Shown here: positions 51,691 through 59,711 of the stretch, piece after piece | How positions within the stretch are numbered: position 1 is the first letter of the stretch | Layout of the letters: the number at the start of each line of letters is the position of its first letter | Origin: Siccirubricoccus phaeus | GTDB taxonomy: Bacteria; Pseudomonadota; Alphaproteobacteria; Acetobacterales; Acetobacteraceae | Direction: 5' to 3' | Length of the DNA stretch: 64,000 nt | Assembly (NCBI RefSeq): GCF_008360935.1 | Contig: NZ_SRXO01000003.1 | Span: 124,001 to 188,000 of the forward strand | The notes under the pieces: generated by a model | Seen by the model: only the letters and a program-made list of their open reading frames with translations | What the model was told of the DNA's origin: nothing | The model's database searches: none | Program-made: the position numbers and the translations under genes

Positions 51691-52821
51691 ATGACCCCAA
51701 AGGTCGCTCGCTTCCTGCGCGATTCCATGCCGGCGACGCCCTGCCTGGTCCTGGATGTGGACCGGGTGGAGGAGAATTACCGGCGGATGGCCGCGGCCCT
51801 GCCGCTGGCCCGCATCTACTATGCGGTGAAGGCCAATCCGGCGGCGCCGATCCTGGAGCGGCTGGTGGGTCTCGGCTCCTCCTTCGATGCCGCGAGCTGG
51901 GAGGAGGTTTCCGCCTGCCTGGAGGCTGGCGCCCGGCCGGAGGCCATCAGCTTCGGCAACACCGTGAAAAAGGAAAGCGCCATCCGCGCTGCCCATGCGG
52001 CGGGCGTGCGCATGTTCGCCTTCGATTCCGAGGCGGAGCTGCGCAAGCTGGCGCGCAGCGCCCCCGGTGCGCGGGTCTATTGCCGCATCCTGGTCGGCAA
52101 TGACGGCGCCGAGTGGCCGCTCTCCCGGAAGTTCGGCTGCGAGGTGGCAATGGCGAAGGAGCTGATGGTCCTGGCGGGGGAGCTGGGCCTCGACCCCTAT
52201 GGCATCTCCTTCCATGTCGGCAGCCAGCAGACCAAGACCGCAGCCTATGAGGCGGCGATCGCCAAGGTCGCCATGCTGTTCACCGACCTGAAGGAGGCCG
52301 GGGTGAATGTCCGCATGGTCAATCTCGGCGGCGGCTACCCGGTGCGCTACCGGCAGGAGGTGCCGGAGATCGACGATTTCGGCGCCGCCATCATGGGCGC
52401 CATGGCGGAGCATTTCGGCAATGCCCTGCCGGAGATCGTCATCGAGCCGGGCCGCTTCATGGTGGGCGATGCGGGGGTGGTGAGCGCCGAGGTGGTGCTC
52501 GTCTCCCGCAAGGGCGCCGAGGATCCGGTGCGCTGGGTCTATCTGGATATCGGCCGCTTCGGGGGGCTGGCGGAGACCGAGGGCGAGGCCATCAAATACG
52601 CCTTCCGCACGCCGCATGATGGCGGGGCGGAAGGGCCGGTGACCATCGCCGGCCCCACCTGCGACAGCACCGACACGCTCTACGAGAAGTCCAATTACCG
52701 GCTGCCCCTGGCGCTGGAGAGCGGGGACCGGGTGGAGCTGCTGGCGACGGGGGCCTATGTCACCACCTATGCCAGCCAGAAGTTCAACGGCTTCCAGCCG
52801 CTGGCCGAGCACTACTTGTAG
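51691..52821 (+). CDS. Ornithine decarboxylase (type III, alanine-racemase fold)
   Basis: A 376-residue PLP enzyme of the eukaryotic-type ornithine/diaminopimelate decarboxylase family, making putrescine from ornithine. PLP Lys47 is in YYAVKANP. The His stacking on PLP is in GISFHVGSQ, the phosphate-binding loop is NLGGGYP, and EPGRFMVGDAG follows. The catalytic CDSTD near residue 325 is the ornithine/lysine decarboxylase form (diaminopimelate enzymes have CESGD). Length matches short bacterial ODCs. AGGAGGG lies 8 bases upstream, in the structured leader. Some lysine decarboxylase activity is possible. Confidence 0.92.
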   Translation: MTPKVARFLRDSMPATPCLVLDVDRVEENYRRMAAALPLARIYYAVKANPAAPILERLVGLGSSFDAASWEEVSACLEAGARPEAISFGNTVKKESAIRAAHAAGVRMFAFDSEAELRKLARSAPGARVYCRILVGNDGAEWPLSRKFGCEVAMAKELMVLAGELGLDPYGISFHVGSQQTKTAAYEAAIAKVAMLFTDLKEAGVNVRMVNLGGGYPVRYRQEVPEIDDFGAAIMGAMAEHFGNALPEIVIEPGRFMVGDAGVVSAEVVLVSRKGAEDPVRWVYLDIGRFGGLAETEGEAIKYAFRTPHDGGAEGPVTIAGPTCDSTDTLYEKSNYRLPLALESGDRVELLATGAYVTTYASQKFNGFQPLAEHYL

Positions 52822-53008
52822 TTCCCCGCGAAGCCGCTGCGCGACTCTGCGGGGGCCCAGGAGTCGCTGCGGGCCTGAGGCCTTGCACAGCCAGCCGCGG
52901 CTGGGCAACGGGCAGGGCGGAGGGAGGCGGGGAGCCGGCAGCCCTGTCGTCGCGCCGGTTGTGATTCCTTCCGTTCACAGCGCTGGCGTCGGCGCTTAAG
53001 CTGGCGCC

Positions 53009-53476
53009 ATGGACGAAATCGACCGGAACATCACCGTTGCCCTGCAGCTCGATGGCAGCGCGGGGCTGGCGGAGCTGGCCAAGGTTGCCGGGCTTTCGGT
53101 CTCGGCGACCGCCGAGCGGGTGAAGCGGCTGGAGGAGCGTGGGGTGATTCGCGCCTGGCGGGCGGATATCGACCCCGTCGCGGCCGGCTGTCCCCTGCTG
53201 GTGCATATCCTCGTCACCGTTGCCCCGGGCAAGGACGAGGCCGCTTTCCGCAAGGCGATGAAGAAGCAGGAGGCGGTGCTGGAGTGCCACGCCATCACCG
53301 GCGACTGGACTTATCTGCTGAAGGTGCGCCTGGCCAATCTGGTGGCGCTGGACGCCTTCCTGAATGACGAGCTGCGCGCTCAGGCCGGCGTCCAGCGCGT
53401 GGAAACGCTGTTGGCGATCGCCACGGTGAAGGAGACCTCGATCCTGCCGATCGCACCGGCGGACCCGGAGGAATAG
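53009..53476 (+). CDS. Lrp/AsnC family transcriptional regulator
   Basis: A 155-residue regulator. The N-terminal helix-turn-helix reads LDGSAGLAELAKVAGLSVS then ATAERVKRLEERGVIRAW (residues 12-49), followed by the alpha/beta RAM ligand-binding domain with HAITGDWTYLLKVRL near 96-110. Such proteins respond to amino acids and often control adjacent transport or degradation genes. It lies 187 bases after the ornithine decarboxylase in the same direction; control of that gene is possible but not shown. Its TAG stop coincides with the start of a repeated hairpin element. Confidence 0.93.
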   Translation: MDEIDRNITVALQLDGSAGLAELAKVAGLSVSATAERVKRLEERGVIRAWRADIDPVAAGCPLLVHILVTVAPGKDEAAFRKAMKKQEAVLECHAITGDWTYLLKVRLANLVALDAFLNDELRAQAGVQRVETLLAIATVKETSILPIAPADPEE

Positions 53477-53513
53477 ACTCAAGGGTTCCAAGGGCCTTTC
53501 GGCCCTTGGCGGG
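53475..53513 (+). repeat. Copy 1 of a 39-base hairpin repeat at the Lrp stop codon
   Basis: The element contains a perfect stem CCAAGGGCC (53488-53496), loop TTTC, GGCCCTTGG (53501-53509). It matches copy 2 (57767-57805, opposite strand) at 37 of 39 bases. Both copies begin at or just after a TAG stop, with the same orientation relative to the gene. Confidence 0.9.
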
Positions 53514-53525
53514 CAGGGGTTTGGG

Positions 53526-53546
53526 GGTTGCGGCACGGCCGCAACC
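53526..53546. terminator. Hairpin in the convergent gap, possible terminator
   Basis: GGTTGCGGC (53526-53534), loop ACG, GCCGCAACC (53538-53546), a perfect 9-base stem between the convergent Lrp and SDR genes. No clear T-run; G- and C-rich flanks. Confidence 0.45.
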
Positions 53547-53565
53547 AGAGCCCTCCCCCAATAGC

Positions 53566-54315
53566 TCAACCGCGCGCGATCCAGGGCATCTTCGCCGCCG
53601 CGATGGTCACGAATTGGATGTTCGCGTCCAGCGGCAGATTCGCCATCATCAGGATGGTGCTGCCGACATGCGTCACGTCGAAGGTCGGCTCCACCTTGAT
53701 CTCGCCATTGGCCTGCTGCACGCCGCGGGCCATGCGCGCCGTCATCGGCGTCGCCGCGTTGCCGATGTCGATTTGGCCGGAGACGATGTCGAAGGCTCGC
53801 CCGTCGAGCGCCAGCGTCTTGGTCAGCCCGGTGATGGCGTGCTTCGTCGAAGTATAGGCCACGCTGTTCGGCCGCGGCACATGCGCGCTGATGCTGCCAT
53901 TGTTGACGATGCGCCCGCCGATGGGGGCCTGGTTCTTCATGATGCGGAAGGCGGCCTGGGCGCAGAGGAAACTGCCCGTCAGGTTCACCTGCACCACCCG
54001 CGCCCAATCCTCGTATTTCAGGTCCTCGATCGGGCCGGCCGGGACATTGCCACCCGCATTGTTGAACAGGAAGTCGAGGCGCCCCCACTCGCTCTTCAGC
54101 TTGTCGAACAGCGCGTTCACCGAGGCAGGGTCGCCGACATCGGTCGGCACCGGCAGGGCCTTCGGCGCGTTGTTGCCGGCCAGGCTCACCGTCTCCGCCA
54201 GCGCATCGGCGCGGCGGCCGGCCAGGGCCACGGTCCAGCCATCGCCCAGCAGGGCCAGGGCGGCGGCGCGGCCGACGCCCGAACCGGCCCCCGTCACCAC
54301 AGCATATTTGCTCAT
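53566..54315 (-). CDS. Short-chain dehydrogenase/reductase
   Basis: A 249-residue classical SDR. The cofactor motif TGAGSGVG is at residues 8-15, NNAG near 89, the catalytic Ser in NNGSISAH, and YTSTK gives the Tyr-x3-Lys pair. The residue after beta-2 (GRRAD) is Arg-rich, which can favour NADP. It is the last gene of the enolase-dehydrogenase-SDR group, 12 bases after the 2-hydroxyacid dehydrogenase, and should oxidise or reduce a hydroxyl or keto group in the same pathway (inference). Confidence 0.92.
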   Translation of the reverse strand: MSKYAVVTGAGSGVGRAAALALLGDGWTVALAGRRADALAETVSLAGNNAPKALPVPTDVGDPASVNALFDKLKSEWGRLDFLFNNAGGNVPAGPIEDLKYEDWARVVQVNLTGSFLCAQAAFRIMKNQAPIGGRIVNNGSISAHVPRPNSVAYTSTKHAITGLTKTLALDGRAFDIVSGQIDIGNAATPMTARMARGVQQANGEIKVEPTFDVTHVGSTILMMANLPLDANIQFVTIAAAKMPWIARG

Positions 54316-54327
54316 CTCGATGTCTCC

Positions 54328-55371
54328 TCAGGAATTCGGGCCGCGGCCCATGCCGATGGGCTGCCAGCGCTGCAGCGTGGTGTTCTGCAGCACGGCGGGA
54401 TTCACGCAGCTCATCGGCCATTTGCCGGAGAGCACCAGCGCCAGCTCATGCCCCACGCGGCGCTTCCGCGCCTCGTCGAAGCGGGCGGAGGCGCTGGCGA
54501 CATGGGCGGTGAGGGTGACGTTCTCCATGCGCAGCAGCGGGTTGTTGTGCGAGGGCGGCTCCACCTCCAGCACGTCGAGCGCGGCATGGGCGATCCAGCC
54601 TTCCTGCAGCGCCTTGATCAGCGCCGATTCATCCACCGTCGGGCCACGGCCGACATTGACGAAGATGGCGCTCTTCTTCATGCGGCGGAAATGCTCCTCC
54701 CGCAGCATATGCGTGCATTCAGGCCGCGCCGGGGCGTGCATGGAGACGAAGTCGGACTGCTCCATCACCTCGTTCAGCGTCGCCGGCATGACACCGTATT
54801 CGGACATCAGCATCTCCTCGACGAAGGGGTCGTAGGCGATGAGGCGGAGGCCGAAGGGGGCGGCACGCTTCGCCACCGCGCGGGCGACGCGACCGAAGGA
54901 GACGAAGCCGAGAGTCTGGCCCATGAGGCGGGGGAGCTTGAGGAGGGCAGGGCGGCCTTCCTTCCAGCGGCCTTCGCGCACCATGCGGTCCTGCTCCAGC
55001 AACCGGCGGAAGCCGGCCAGCAGCAGAGTCATGCAATGGTCGGCGACTTCTTCGATGAAGGTGTCCGGGATGTTCGTTACCGGAATGCCGCGCGCCGTCG
55101 CTGCCTTCACATCCACGCTGTCCACGCCGACGCTGCCGAGGCTGATGACCTTACAATTCTCCAGCGCGTCGATGATGGCCTTGGTGATGGGGATACCCTT
55201 GGCATAGACCGCGTCGGCGGTTTTCGCCGCGGCGATGAAGCCGGCCTCGTCGGTCGGACCCTCGACGATCTCGGCGTCGAGCCCGGCGAGCGCTTCCGAT
55301 TCCAGCGCGTAGCCGCCGCCGGCGACGGTGAAGCTGGCGCCGGCGGGCGTCACGATACGGTACTTTGCCAT
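54328..55371 (-). CDS. D-isomer-specific 2-hydroxyacid dehydrogenase
   Basis: A 347-residue NAD-type dehydrogenase. The catalytic set is intact: Arg242 in NVGRGPT, Glu271 in EVEP, His290 in LTAHVAS. The nucleotide loop is unusual: GFVSFGRVAR at 155-164 has Ser158 and Ala163 where the family usually has Gly (GxGxxG), leaving only Gly160. The substrate would be a 2-hydroxy or 2-keto acid. It lies between the enolase-superfamily gene (38 bases upstream) and the SDR (12 bases downstream). Phosphoglycerate dehydrogenase activity is not excluded, but serA is elsewhere in the window. Confidence 0.9.
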   Translation of the reverse strand: MAKYRIVTPAGASFTVAGGGYALESEALAGLDAEIVEGPTDEAGFIAAAKTADAVYAKGIPITKAIIDALENCKVISLGSVGVDSVDVKAATARGIPVTNIPDTFIEEVADHCMTLLLAGFRRLLEQDRMVREGRWKEGRPALLKLPRLMGQTLGFVSFGRVARAVAKRAAPFGLRLIAYDPFVEEMLMSEYGVMPATLNEVMEQSDFVSMHAPARPECTHMLREEHFRRMKKSAIFVNVGRGPTVDESALIKALQEGWIAHAALDVLEVEPPSHNNPLLRMENVTLTAHVASASARFDEARKRRVGHELALVLSGKWPMSCVNPAVLQNTTLQRWQPIGMGRGPNS

Positions 55372-55409
55372 TCTCTCCCCCTCCTCGGTTCGTGGCGCGG
55401 CAAGCTGCG

Positions 55410-56582
55410 CTATTGCGGCGGCCGGGCGCGGATCGCCGCCTCATTCACCTCGACGCCCCAGCCAGGTCCGGTCGGCAGCACCAGCTCGCCCTTCTCGATG
55501 GCCGGGGGCGGCGTGAATTCGTCGCGCCAGGAGACGCTGTCGATGTCGATCTCCATCACCCGGAAATTCGGGATGGTGGCGGAGAAATGCGCGCTGATCA
55601 TGCTGCAGAGGTTGCCGTAGAAATTATGCGGCGCGCAGTTCACCTCATAGACATCGCAGAGCGCGGCGATCTTCAGCGATTCGGCCAGCCCGTTCCAGAT
55701 CACGTCGATGATGCCGACATCCATCGCGTAATGCTCGAGATAGGGCCGGAATTCGCGGCGGCCATGCAGCGTCTCGGCGCTGGCGATGGGGCAGGGGGCC
55801 ATGCGCTTGATGCTGGCAAGCGCCGGCGCGTCGTGGATGTCGATCTCCAGCCAGGTGAGGTTGAAGGGCTCGACCGCCCTTGCGACGCGTTGGAAGCCTT
55901 CCGTCCGGAAGTGAAAATTGGTGTCGAGATGGATGTTGAAGTCGGGACCCACCGCGTCGCGGATGGTGCCGAGATGCTGCTGCAGGAGCGAGAGGGTCTT
56001 GTTGTCCCAATTCAGCTCCGGCCAGCCGGCATGGCGGCCGAAGCCTGGCGAATACTGGAACAGCTTGCCATCCGGCCCGGGGATCAGGATGTTGGTCTTG
56101 AGGCCGCGGAAGCCCATCGCCTTCACCTCGGCGGCATGGCGCGCCACCTCCGCCCAGTCCAGGCAGGGGGGCGTGCCCATGTACTTCGAGTTGCGCACGC
56201 GGTAGCTGCCGAAATGCGACCAGTAGACCGGGATGCGCTCGCGGATCGGGCCGCCGAACAGGGCATAGACAGGGATGCCGCGGGCGCGGGCGGCGATGTC
56301 GAGCAGCGCGTTCTCGATGGCGGCGATGGCCTGCTGGTTCAGCCCGCCGCGGGACTGCCGCGTCATCACATGCAGCCAGGCCGTCACCTCCTCGAAGCGG
56401 CGGGGATCGCGGCCGATGATGAGCGGCGTCAGCCCCTCGATCACCGAGGACAGGCCGGTGGAGCCGAAGCTCTCATTGTATTCGGACCAGCCGGTGAGGC
56501 CGTCATCCGTGGTGACCTTGAGGAAGGAGAAGAGGCGCCAACCGGCATCGGCGCGCAGGGTTTCGACCCGGGCGATCTTCAT
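55410..56582 (-). CDS. Enolase-superfamily (mandelate racemase/muconate lactonizing) enzyme, likely sugar-acid dehydratase
   Basis: A 390-residue protein. Metal ligands are Asp220 (HLDTNF), Glu246 (LEIDIHD) and Glu270 (ASAETLH). A general-base Asp293-His319 pair (IIDVIWNG, CAPHNFYG) places it near the mandelate racemase subgroup. The second-strand Lys motif reads GLKTNIL: Lys162 is present but the usual second Lys of KxK is Asn164. Superfamily members racemise or dehydrate sugar acids. ATG 56582 follows a GGAGAG site; the upstream 33 codons are shadow. First gene of the minus-strand group with the 2-hydroxyacid dehydrogenase and SDR. Confidence 0.9.
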   Translation of the reverse strand: MKIARVETLRADAGWRLFSFLKVTTDDGLTGWSEYNESFGSTGLSSVIEGLTPLIIGRDPRRFEEVTAWLHVMTRQSRGGLNQQAIAAIENALLDIAARARGIPVYALFGGPIRERIPVYWSHFGSYRVRNSKYMGTPPCLDWAEVARHAAEVKAMGFRGLKTNILIPGPDGKLFQYSPGFGRHAGWPELNWDNKTLSLLQQHLGTIRDAVGPDFNIHLDTNFHFRTEGFQRVARAVEPFNLTWLEIDIHDAPALASIKRMAPCPIASAETLHGRREFRPYLEHYAMDVGIIDVIWNGLAESLKIAALCDVYEVNCAPHNFYGNLCSMISAHFSATIPNFRVMEIDIDSVSWRDEFTPPPAIEKGELVLPTGPGWGVEVNEAAIRARPPQ

Positions 56583-56715
56583 GCTGCTCTCCGTTCCTTC
56601 CCATGATCTTGCGGCGCCGCCGGCGGGCCGCGGCTGGTGCCGGGGCGGGACATCGCGGGCCGTGCCGGCGGAGCGAAGCACGGCCGCGCCCTGGCCACAA
56701 GCCGTTGCGCCGGGC

Positions 56716-56766
56716 TAGAGCAGATCGCCGGAGGGCGGCATCGCCCGGAAGCGTGAATCTGCTCTA
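56716..56766. repeat. Palindrome A (TAGAGCAGAT arms)
   Basis: TAGAGCAGAT (56716-56725) pairs with ATCTGCTCTA (56757-56766). Inside, GGGCG (56733-56737) pairs with CGCCC (56742-56746) around GCAT. Confidence 0.85.
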
Positions 56767-56777
56767 CAATCCATAAG

Positions 56778-56821
56778 CTAGAGCGGTTTCGCGCTGCACA
56801 GTCAGCGTGAAACCGCTCTAG
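56778..56821. repeat. Palindrome B (CTAGAGCGGTTTC arms)
   Basis: Perfect 13-base arms (56778-56790 and 56809-56821) with CTAG at both ends. A second 5-base stem, CGCTG with CAGCG, lies inside around CACAGT. Confidence 0.9.
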
Positions 56822-56824
56822 TGT

Positions 56825-56874
56825 CCTGCCCGCGAAGTTCGCTGGATTTCCAGCGAATGCAGCGGGCAAGCAGG
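56825..56874. repeat. Palindrome C (GCCCGC arms with inner 8-base stem)
   Basis: GCCCGC (56828-56833) pairs with GCGGGC (56862-56867), extended by CCT/AGG across a small bulge. Inside, TTCGCTGG (56838-56845) pairs with CCAGCGAA (56850-56857) around ATTT. Confidence 0.8.
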
Positions 56875-56889
56875 CCTCTGAAAACAAGA

Positions 56890-56940
56890 GCTAGTGGCCC
56901 GAGAACGAAGTCCGCAGGACTTCGGAATCGGGCCACTAGC
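56890..56940. repeat. Palindrome D (GCTAGTGGCCCGA arms)
   Basis: Perfect 13-base outer arms (56890-56902 and 56928-56940) and a perfect 8-base inner stem (CGAAGTCC 56906-56913 with GGACTTCG 56917-56924), separated by matching GAA spacers. It ends 25 bases before the SDR start codon. Confidence 0.9.
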
Positions 56941-56965
56941 CTCCGGCATCTGGAGAAGGGACCCC

Positions 56966-57727
56966 ATGGGCAGGCTCAGCGGCAAGATCGCCTGGGTGAC
57001 GGGCGCCGGCAGCGGCATTGGCGAGGCGGTGGCGGAGCGCTTCGGCGCGGAGGGCGTGGTCACCGTCGTCAGCGGCCGGCGGCGGGACCGGCTGCAGGAG
57101 GTGGCGGGGCGGATCACCGCCAAGGGCGGCACCGCGCATGTGCAGCCCGCCGACCTGACCGATGCCGCAGCGGTGGAAAAGGTGGCGGGCTGGATCGAGG
57201 CGACCTTCGGGCGGCTCGACATCCTGGTGAACAATGCGGGCGTGAATGTCCAGGACCGGAGCTGGGCGCGGCTGGGCCCGAAGGAAATCGACACGCTGAT
57301 TCAGGGCAATCTTACCTCCGCCTTCTACGTAGTGCAGGCGGTGCTGCCGGTGATGCGCCGGCAGGGCGGCGGGGTGCTGATCCACACCGCCTCCATGGCC
57401 GGGCGGAATGTGAGCCCGATGAGCGGGCCGGGCTATGGCGCGGCGAAGCACGGCGTGGTGGCGATGAGCCATAGCATCAACATGGAGGAATGCGTCAACG
57501 GCATCCGCAGCACGGTGTTCTGCCCGGGCGAGGTGAATACCGAGATCCTGAAGCAGCGGCCCAACCCGCTGACGGCGGAACAATTGGCGCAGATGCTGCA
57601 GCCGGAGGATTGCGCTGACCTCATCGCCTATGCCGCCGCGCTGCCGCCGCATGTGACGATGAACGAGATCTGGCTGACGCCGACGCATAACCGCGGCTAT
57701 GTCGCGGCGCTGGGGCGGAAGCTGTAG
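56966..57727 (+). CDS. Short-chain dehydrogenase/reductase
   Basis: A 253-residue classical SDR, distinct from the one at 53.6-54.3 kb. Cofactor motif VTGAGSGIGEAV at residues 11-22, NNAG near 90, catalytic Ser in HTASMAG, and YGAAK with the Tyr-x3-Lys. GRRRDRL after beta-2 suggests NADP. ATG 56966 is chosen for the SDR N-terminus (GRLSGKIAWVTG); GGAGAAGGG lies upstream. It is read opposite to the surrounding catabolic genes. Substrate unknown. Confidence 0.92.
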   Translation: MGRLSGKIAWVTGAGSGIGEAVAERFGAEGVVTVVSGRRRDRLQEVAGRITAKGGTAHVQPADLTDAAAVEKVAGWIEATFGRLDILVNNAGVNVQDRSWARLGPKEIDTLIQGNLTSAFYVVQAVLPVMRRQGGGVLIHTASMAGRNVSPMSGPGYGAAKHGVVAMSHSINMEECVNGIRSTVFCPGEVNTEILKQRPNPLTAEQLAQMLQPEDCADLIAYAAALPPHVTMNEIWLTPTHNRGYVAALGRKL

Positions 57728-57728
57728 A

Positions 57729-57757
57729 GAAAAAATCAGGAGGGGCTTTGCCCCTCC
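57729..57757 (-). terminator. Intrinsic terminator of the sugar ABC operon
   Basis: GGAGGGGC (57739-57746) pairs with GCCCCTCC (57750-57757) around a 3-base loop. On the minus strand the stem is followed by TGATTTTTT. It lies about 50 bases after the last permease gene's stop and marks the end of that operon. Confidence 0.8.
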
Positions 57758-57766
57758 CGAACCCTC

Positions 57767-57805
57767 CCCACCAAGGGCCGAAAGGCCCTTGGAACCTTTG
57801 AGTCT
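57767..57805 (-). repeat. Copy 2 of the 39-base hairpin repeat, at the permease stop codon
   Basis: Read on the minus strand it matches copy 1 (53475-53513) at 37 of 39 bases, with the same CCAAGGGCC/GGCCCTTGG stem. It begins 2 bases after the TAG stop of the permease gene and precedes the T-tailed terminator. Confidence 0.9.
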
Positions 57806-57807
57806 GG

Positions 57808-58710
57808 CTATTCCTTCACCGCGCCTGTGAGCGAGGAGACGTAGTAGTCCACGAAGAAGGAGTAGAAGATCGCCACCGGCAGGGAGCCCAGCAGGCTGCC
57901 CGCCATCAGCGCGCCCCATTGATAGACGTCGCCGGAAACCAACTCCGTCAGGATGGCCACCGGCACCGTCTTGCTCTCGCTGCTCTGGATGAAGGCGAGG
58001 GCGTAGATGAACTCGTTCCATGAGAGAGTGAAGCTGAAGATGCCGGCGGAGATCAGCCCCGGCACCGCCAGCGGCAGGGTGATCTGCCGCAGGATCTGCA
58101 GCCGCGTCGCGCCGTCGATCAGCGCGCATTCCTCCAGCTCATAGGGGATCGACTTGAAATAGCCGATCAGCAGCCAGGTGCAGAAAGGGATGAGGAAGGT
58201 CGGGTAGGTCAGGATCAGCGCCAGCGGGCTATCGAACAACCCGAGCTGATAGACCATGGTCGCCAGCGGGATGAAGAGGATCGAAGGCGGCACGAGATAG
58301 GCCAGGTAGATCGCCAGCCCCACATACTGGCTGCCCTTGAAACGCAGCCGCTGGATGGCATAGGCGGCCAGGGTGCTCGCCACCAGCGACAGGAAGGTGG
58401 AGCAGATCGCCACCGTCATCGTCGTCACCAGCCAGCGCGGATAGGCGGTGTTGAACAGCAGGTGGTAGATGTGGTCCAGGGTCGGCGAGCTGATCCAGAA
58501 CGGGTTGTAGGTCTTGTAGTCGAACAGCTCGGCATTCGGTTTGAAGGCGGTCAGCGTCATCCAGTAGAAGGGGAAGAGCAGGATGACGACGAAGCAGGCC
58601 AGCGGCAGATAGAGCGTCACCATTCGGCGCGCCCGGCTGTCCCAGGCCATGGTTTCCGGCTGGGCGGTGGCGGCGTTGCCGGCCGCCGGCGTTGCGACGG
58701 CCTCAGTCAT
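57808..58710 (-). CDS. Sugar ABC transporter permease (MalG/UgpE type)
   Basis: A 300-residue inner-membrane permease with six predicted helices. The cytoplasmic EAA loop reads YELEECALIDGATRLQILRQ (near residues 191-210), the contact site for the ATPase. The first helix (LYLPLACFVVILLFPFYW) follows a 32-residue cytoplasmic leader. It is the second of two permeases; its start overlaps the MalF-type gene end by 8 bases. Last gene of the ABC operon, followed by a hairpin repeat and terminator. Confidence 0.94.
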   Translation of the reverse strand: MTEAVATPAAGNAATAQPETMAWDSRARRMVTLYLPLACFVVILLFPFYWMTLTAFKPNAELFDYKTYNPFWISSPTLDHIYHLLFNTAYPRWLVTTMTVAICSTFLSLVASTLAAYAIQRLRFKGSQYVGLAIYLAYLVPPSILFIPLATMVYQLGLFDSPLALILTYPTFLIPFCTWLLIGYFKSIPYELEECALIDGATRLQILRQITLPLAVPGLISAGIFSFTLSWNEFIYALAFIQSSESKTVPVAILTELVSGDVYQWGALMAGSLLGSLPVAIFYSFFVDYYVSSLTGAVKE

Positions 58711-59659
58711 TGCCTTCTCCTTGCTGCCATTTGCGCCGGGCCAGGCCGAAATAGCTGAACAGCGTGGCGAAGACGAGGAAGGGAATCATCGAAACGGCGA
58801 TCGCCGCGCCTTCCCCGAGCTGGCCGCCCGGGATGCCGCGCTGGAAGGCGAGCGTCGCCAGCAGATGGGTGGAATTCACCGGCCCGCCGCGGGTGATGGC
58901 ATAGACGAGCTGGAAATCGGTGAAGGTGAAGATGATGCTGAAGGTCATGACGATAGCCAGGATCGGCAGCAGCATCGGGAAGGTGACGTAGCGGAAGCGC
59001 TGCCAGGCCGAAGAGCCATCGAGCAGCGCCGCCTCATAGAGCGAGGGCGAGATGGTCTGCAGCCCGGCCAGCAGCGAGATGGCGACGAAGGGAATGCCGC
59101 GCCAGATATTGGCCGCGATGAGGGACCAGCGCGCCGGCCAGGCGCTGCCGAGGAAGTCGATATTATGGTCCAGCACCCCCAGCATGTCGTTCAGCAGGAA
59201 GGAGATGATGGAGAATTGCGGGTCGTAGATCCACCAGAAGGCAATGGCCGAGAGCACGGTGGGCACGATCCAGGGCAGCAGGATAATGGCGCGCAGCAGC
59301 GACTTGAACGGCATGTGGTTGTTCAGCAGCAGCGCCAGCCACAGGCCGAGGCCGAATTTCCCGATGGTCGCGACGCCGGTGTAGAAGACGCTGTAGAACA
59401 CCGCGTTCCACCACAGCGGGTCTTCCAGCAGATACTCGAAATTCTCCAGCCCCACCCAGATGCCGCGACGGCCGATGGTGGTGTCCGTGAAGGCCAGCCA
59501 GATGCCGAGGCCGAGCGGGTAGGTGAGGAAGACGGTCAGCAGCCCCACCGCCGGCAGCAGGCAGGCGACGACGAGGAAGGGCTTCCACTCGAACAGCCGG
59601 ACCAGCCAGTTCGGCTGCTGGCGGGTCCGGCTCCAGGCGGCGGCGGTGGTGGCGGACAT
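58703..59659 (-). CDS. Sugar ABC transporter permease (MalF/UgpA type)
   Basis: A 318-residue permease with six or seven hydrophobic segments. First helix at about 28-50 (FLVVACLLPAVGLLTVFLTYPLG). The EAA loop reads LYEAALLDGSSAWQRFRYVT near 209-228. It forms the membrane channel with the MalG-type subunit encoded next. It starts 52 bases after the binding-protein gene. Confidence 0.94.
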   Translation of the reverse strand: MSATTAAAWSRTRQQPNWLVRLFEWKPFLVVACLLPAVGLLTVFLTYPLGLGIWLAFTDTTIGRRGIWVGLENFEYLLEDPLWWNAVFYSVFYTGVATIGKFGLGLWLALLLNNHMPFKSLLRAIILLPWIVPTVLSAIAFWWIYDPQFSIISFLLNDMLGVLDHNIDFLGSAWPARWSLIAANIWRGIPFVAISLLAGLQTISPSLYEAALLDGSSAWQRFRYVTFPMLLPILAIVMTFSIIFTFTDFQLVYAITRGGPVNSTHLLATLAFQRGIPGGQLGEGAAIAVSMIPFLVFATLFSYFGLARRKWQQGEGND

Positions 59660-59711
59660 GACAGGGCTCCCCCGAAGGGCGGGCGGCGCCGCATGGGCGC
59701 CGCCCCTTCGT

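Larger units (their letters stand above)
56583..56965. other. Divergent region packed with four palindromes
   Basis: 383 bases between the enolase-superfamily gene and an SDR read the other way. The half next to the SDR holds four consecutive palindromes (listed separately). No gene supported. The repeats sit between the palindrome-free enolase promoter side and the SDR start. Confidence 0.6.

Noticed and set aside
53506-55620. 704-codon plus-strand frame opposite the SDR and 2-hydroxyacid dehydrogenase genes
   Set aside because: Antisense to two well-conserved enzymes; His/Arg/Gly-rich without domains.
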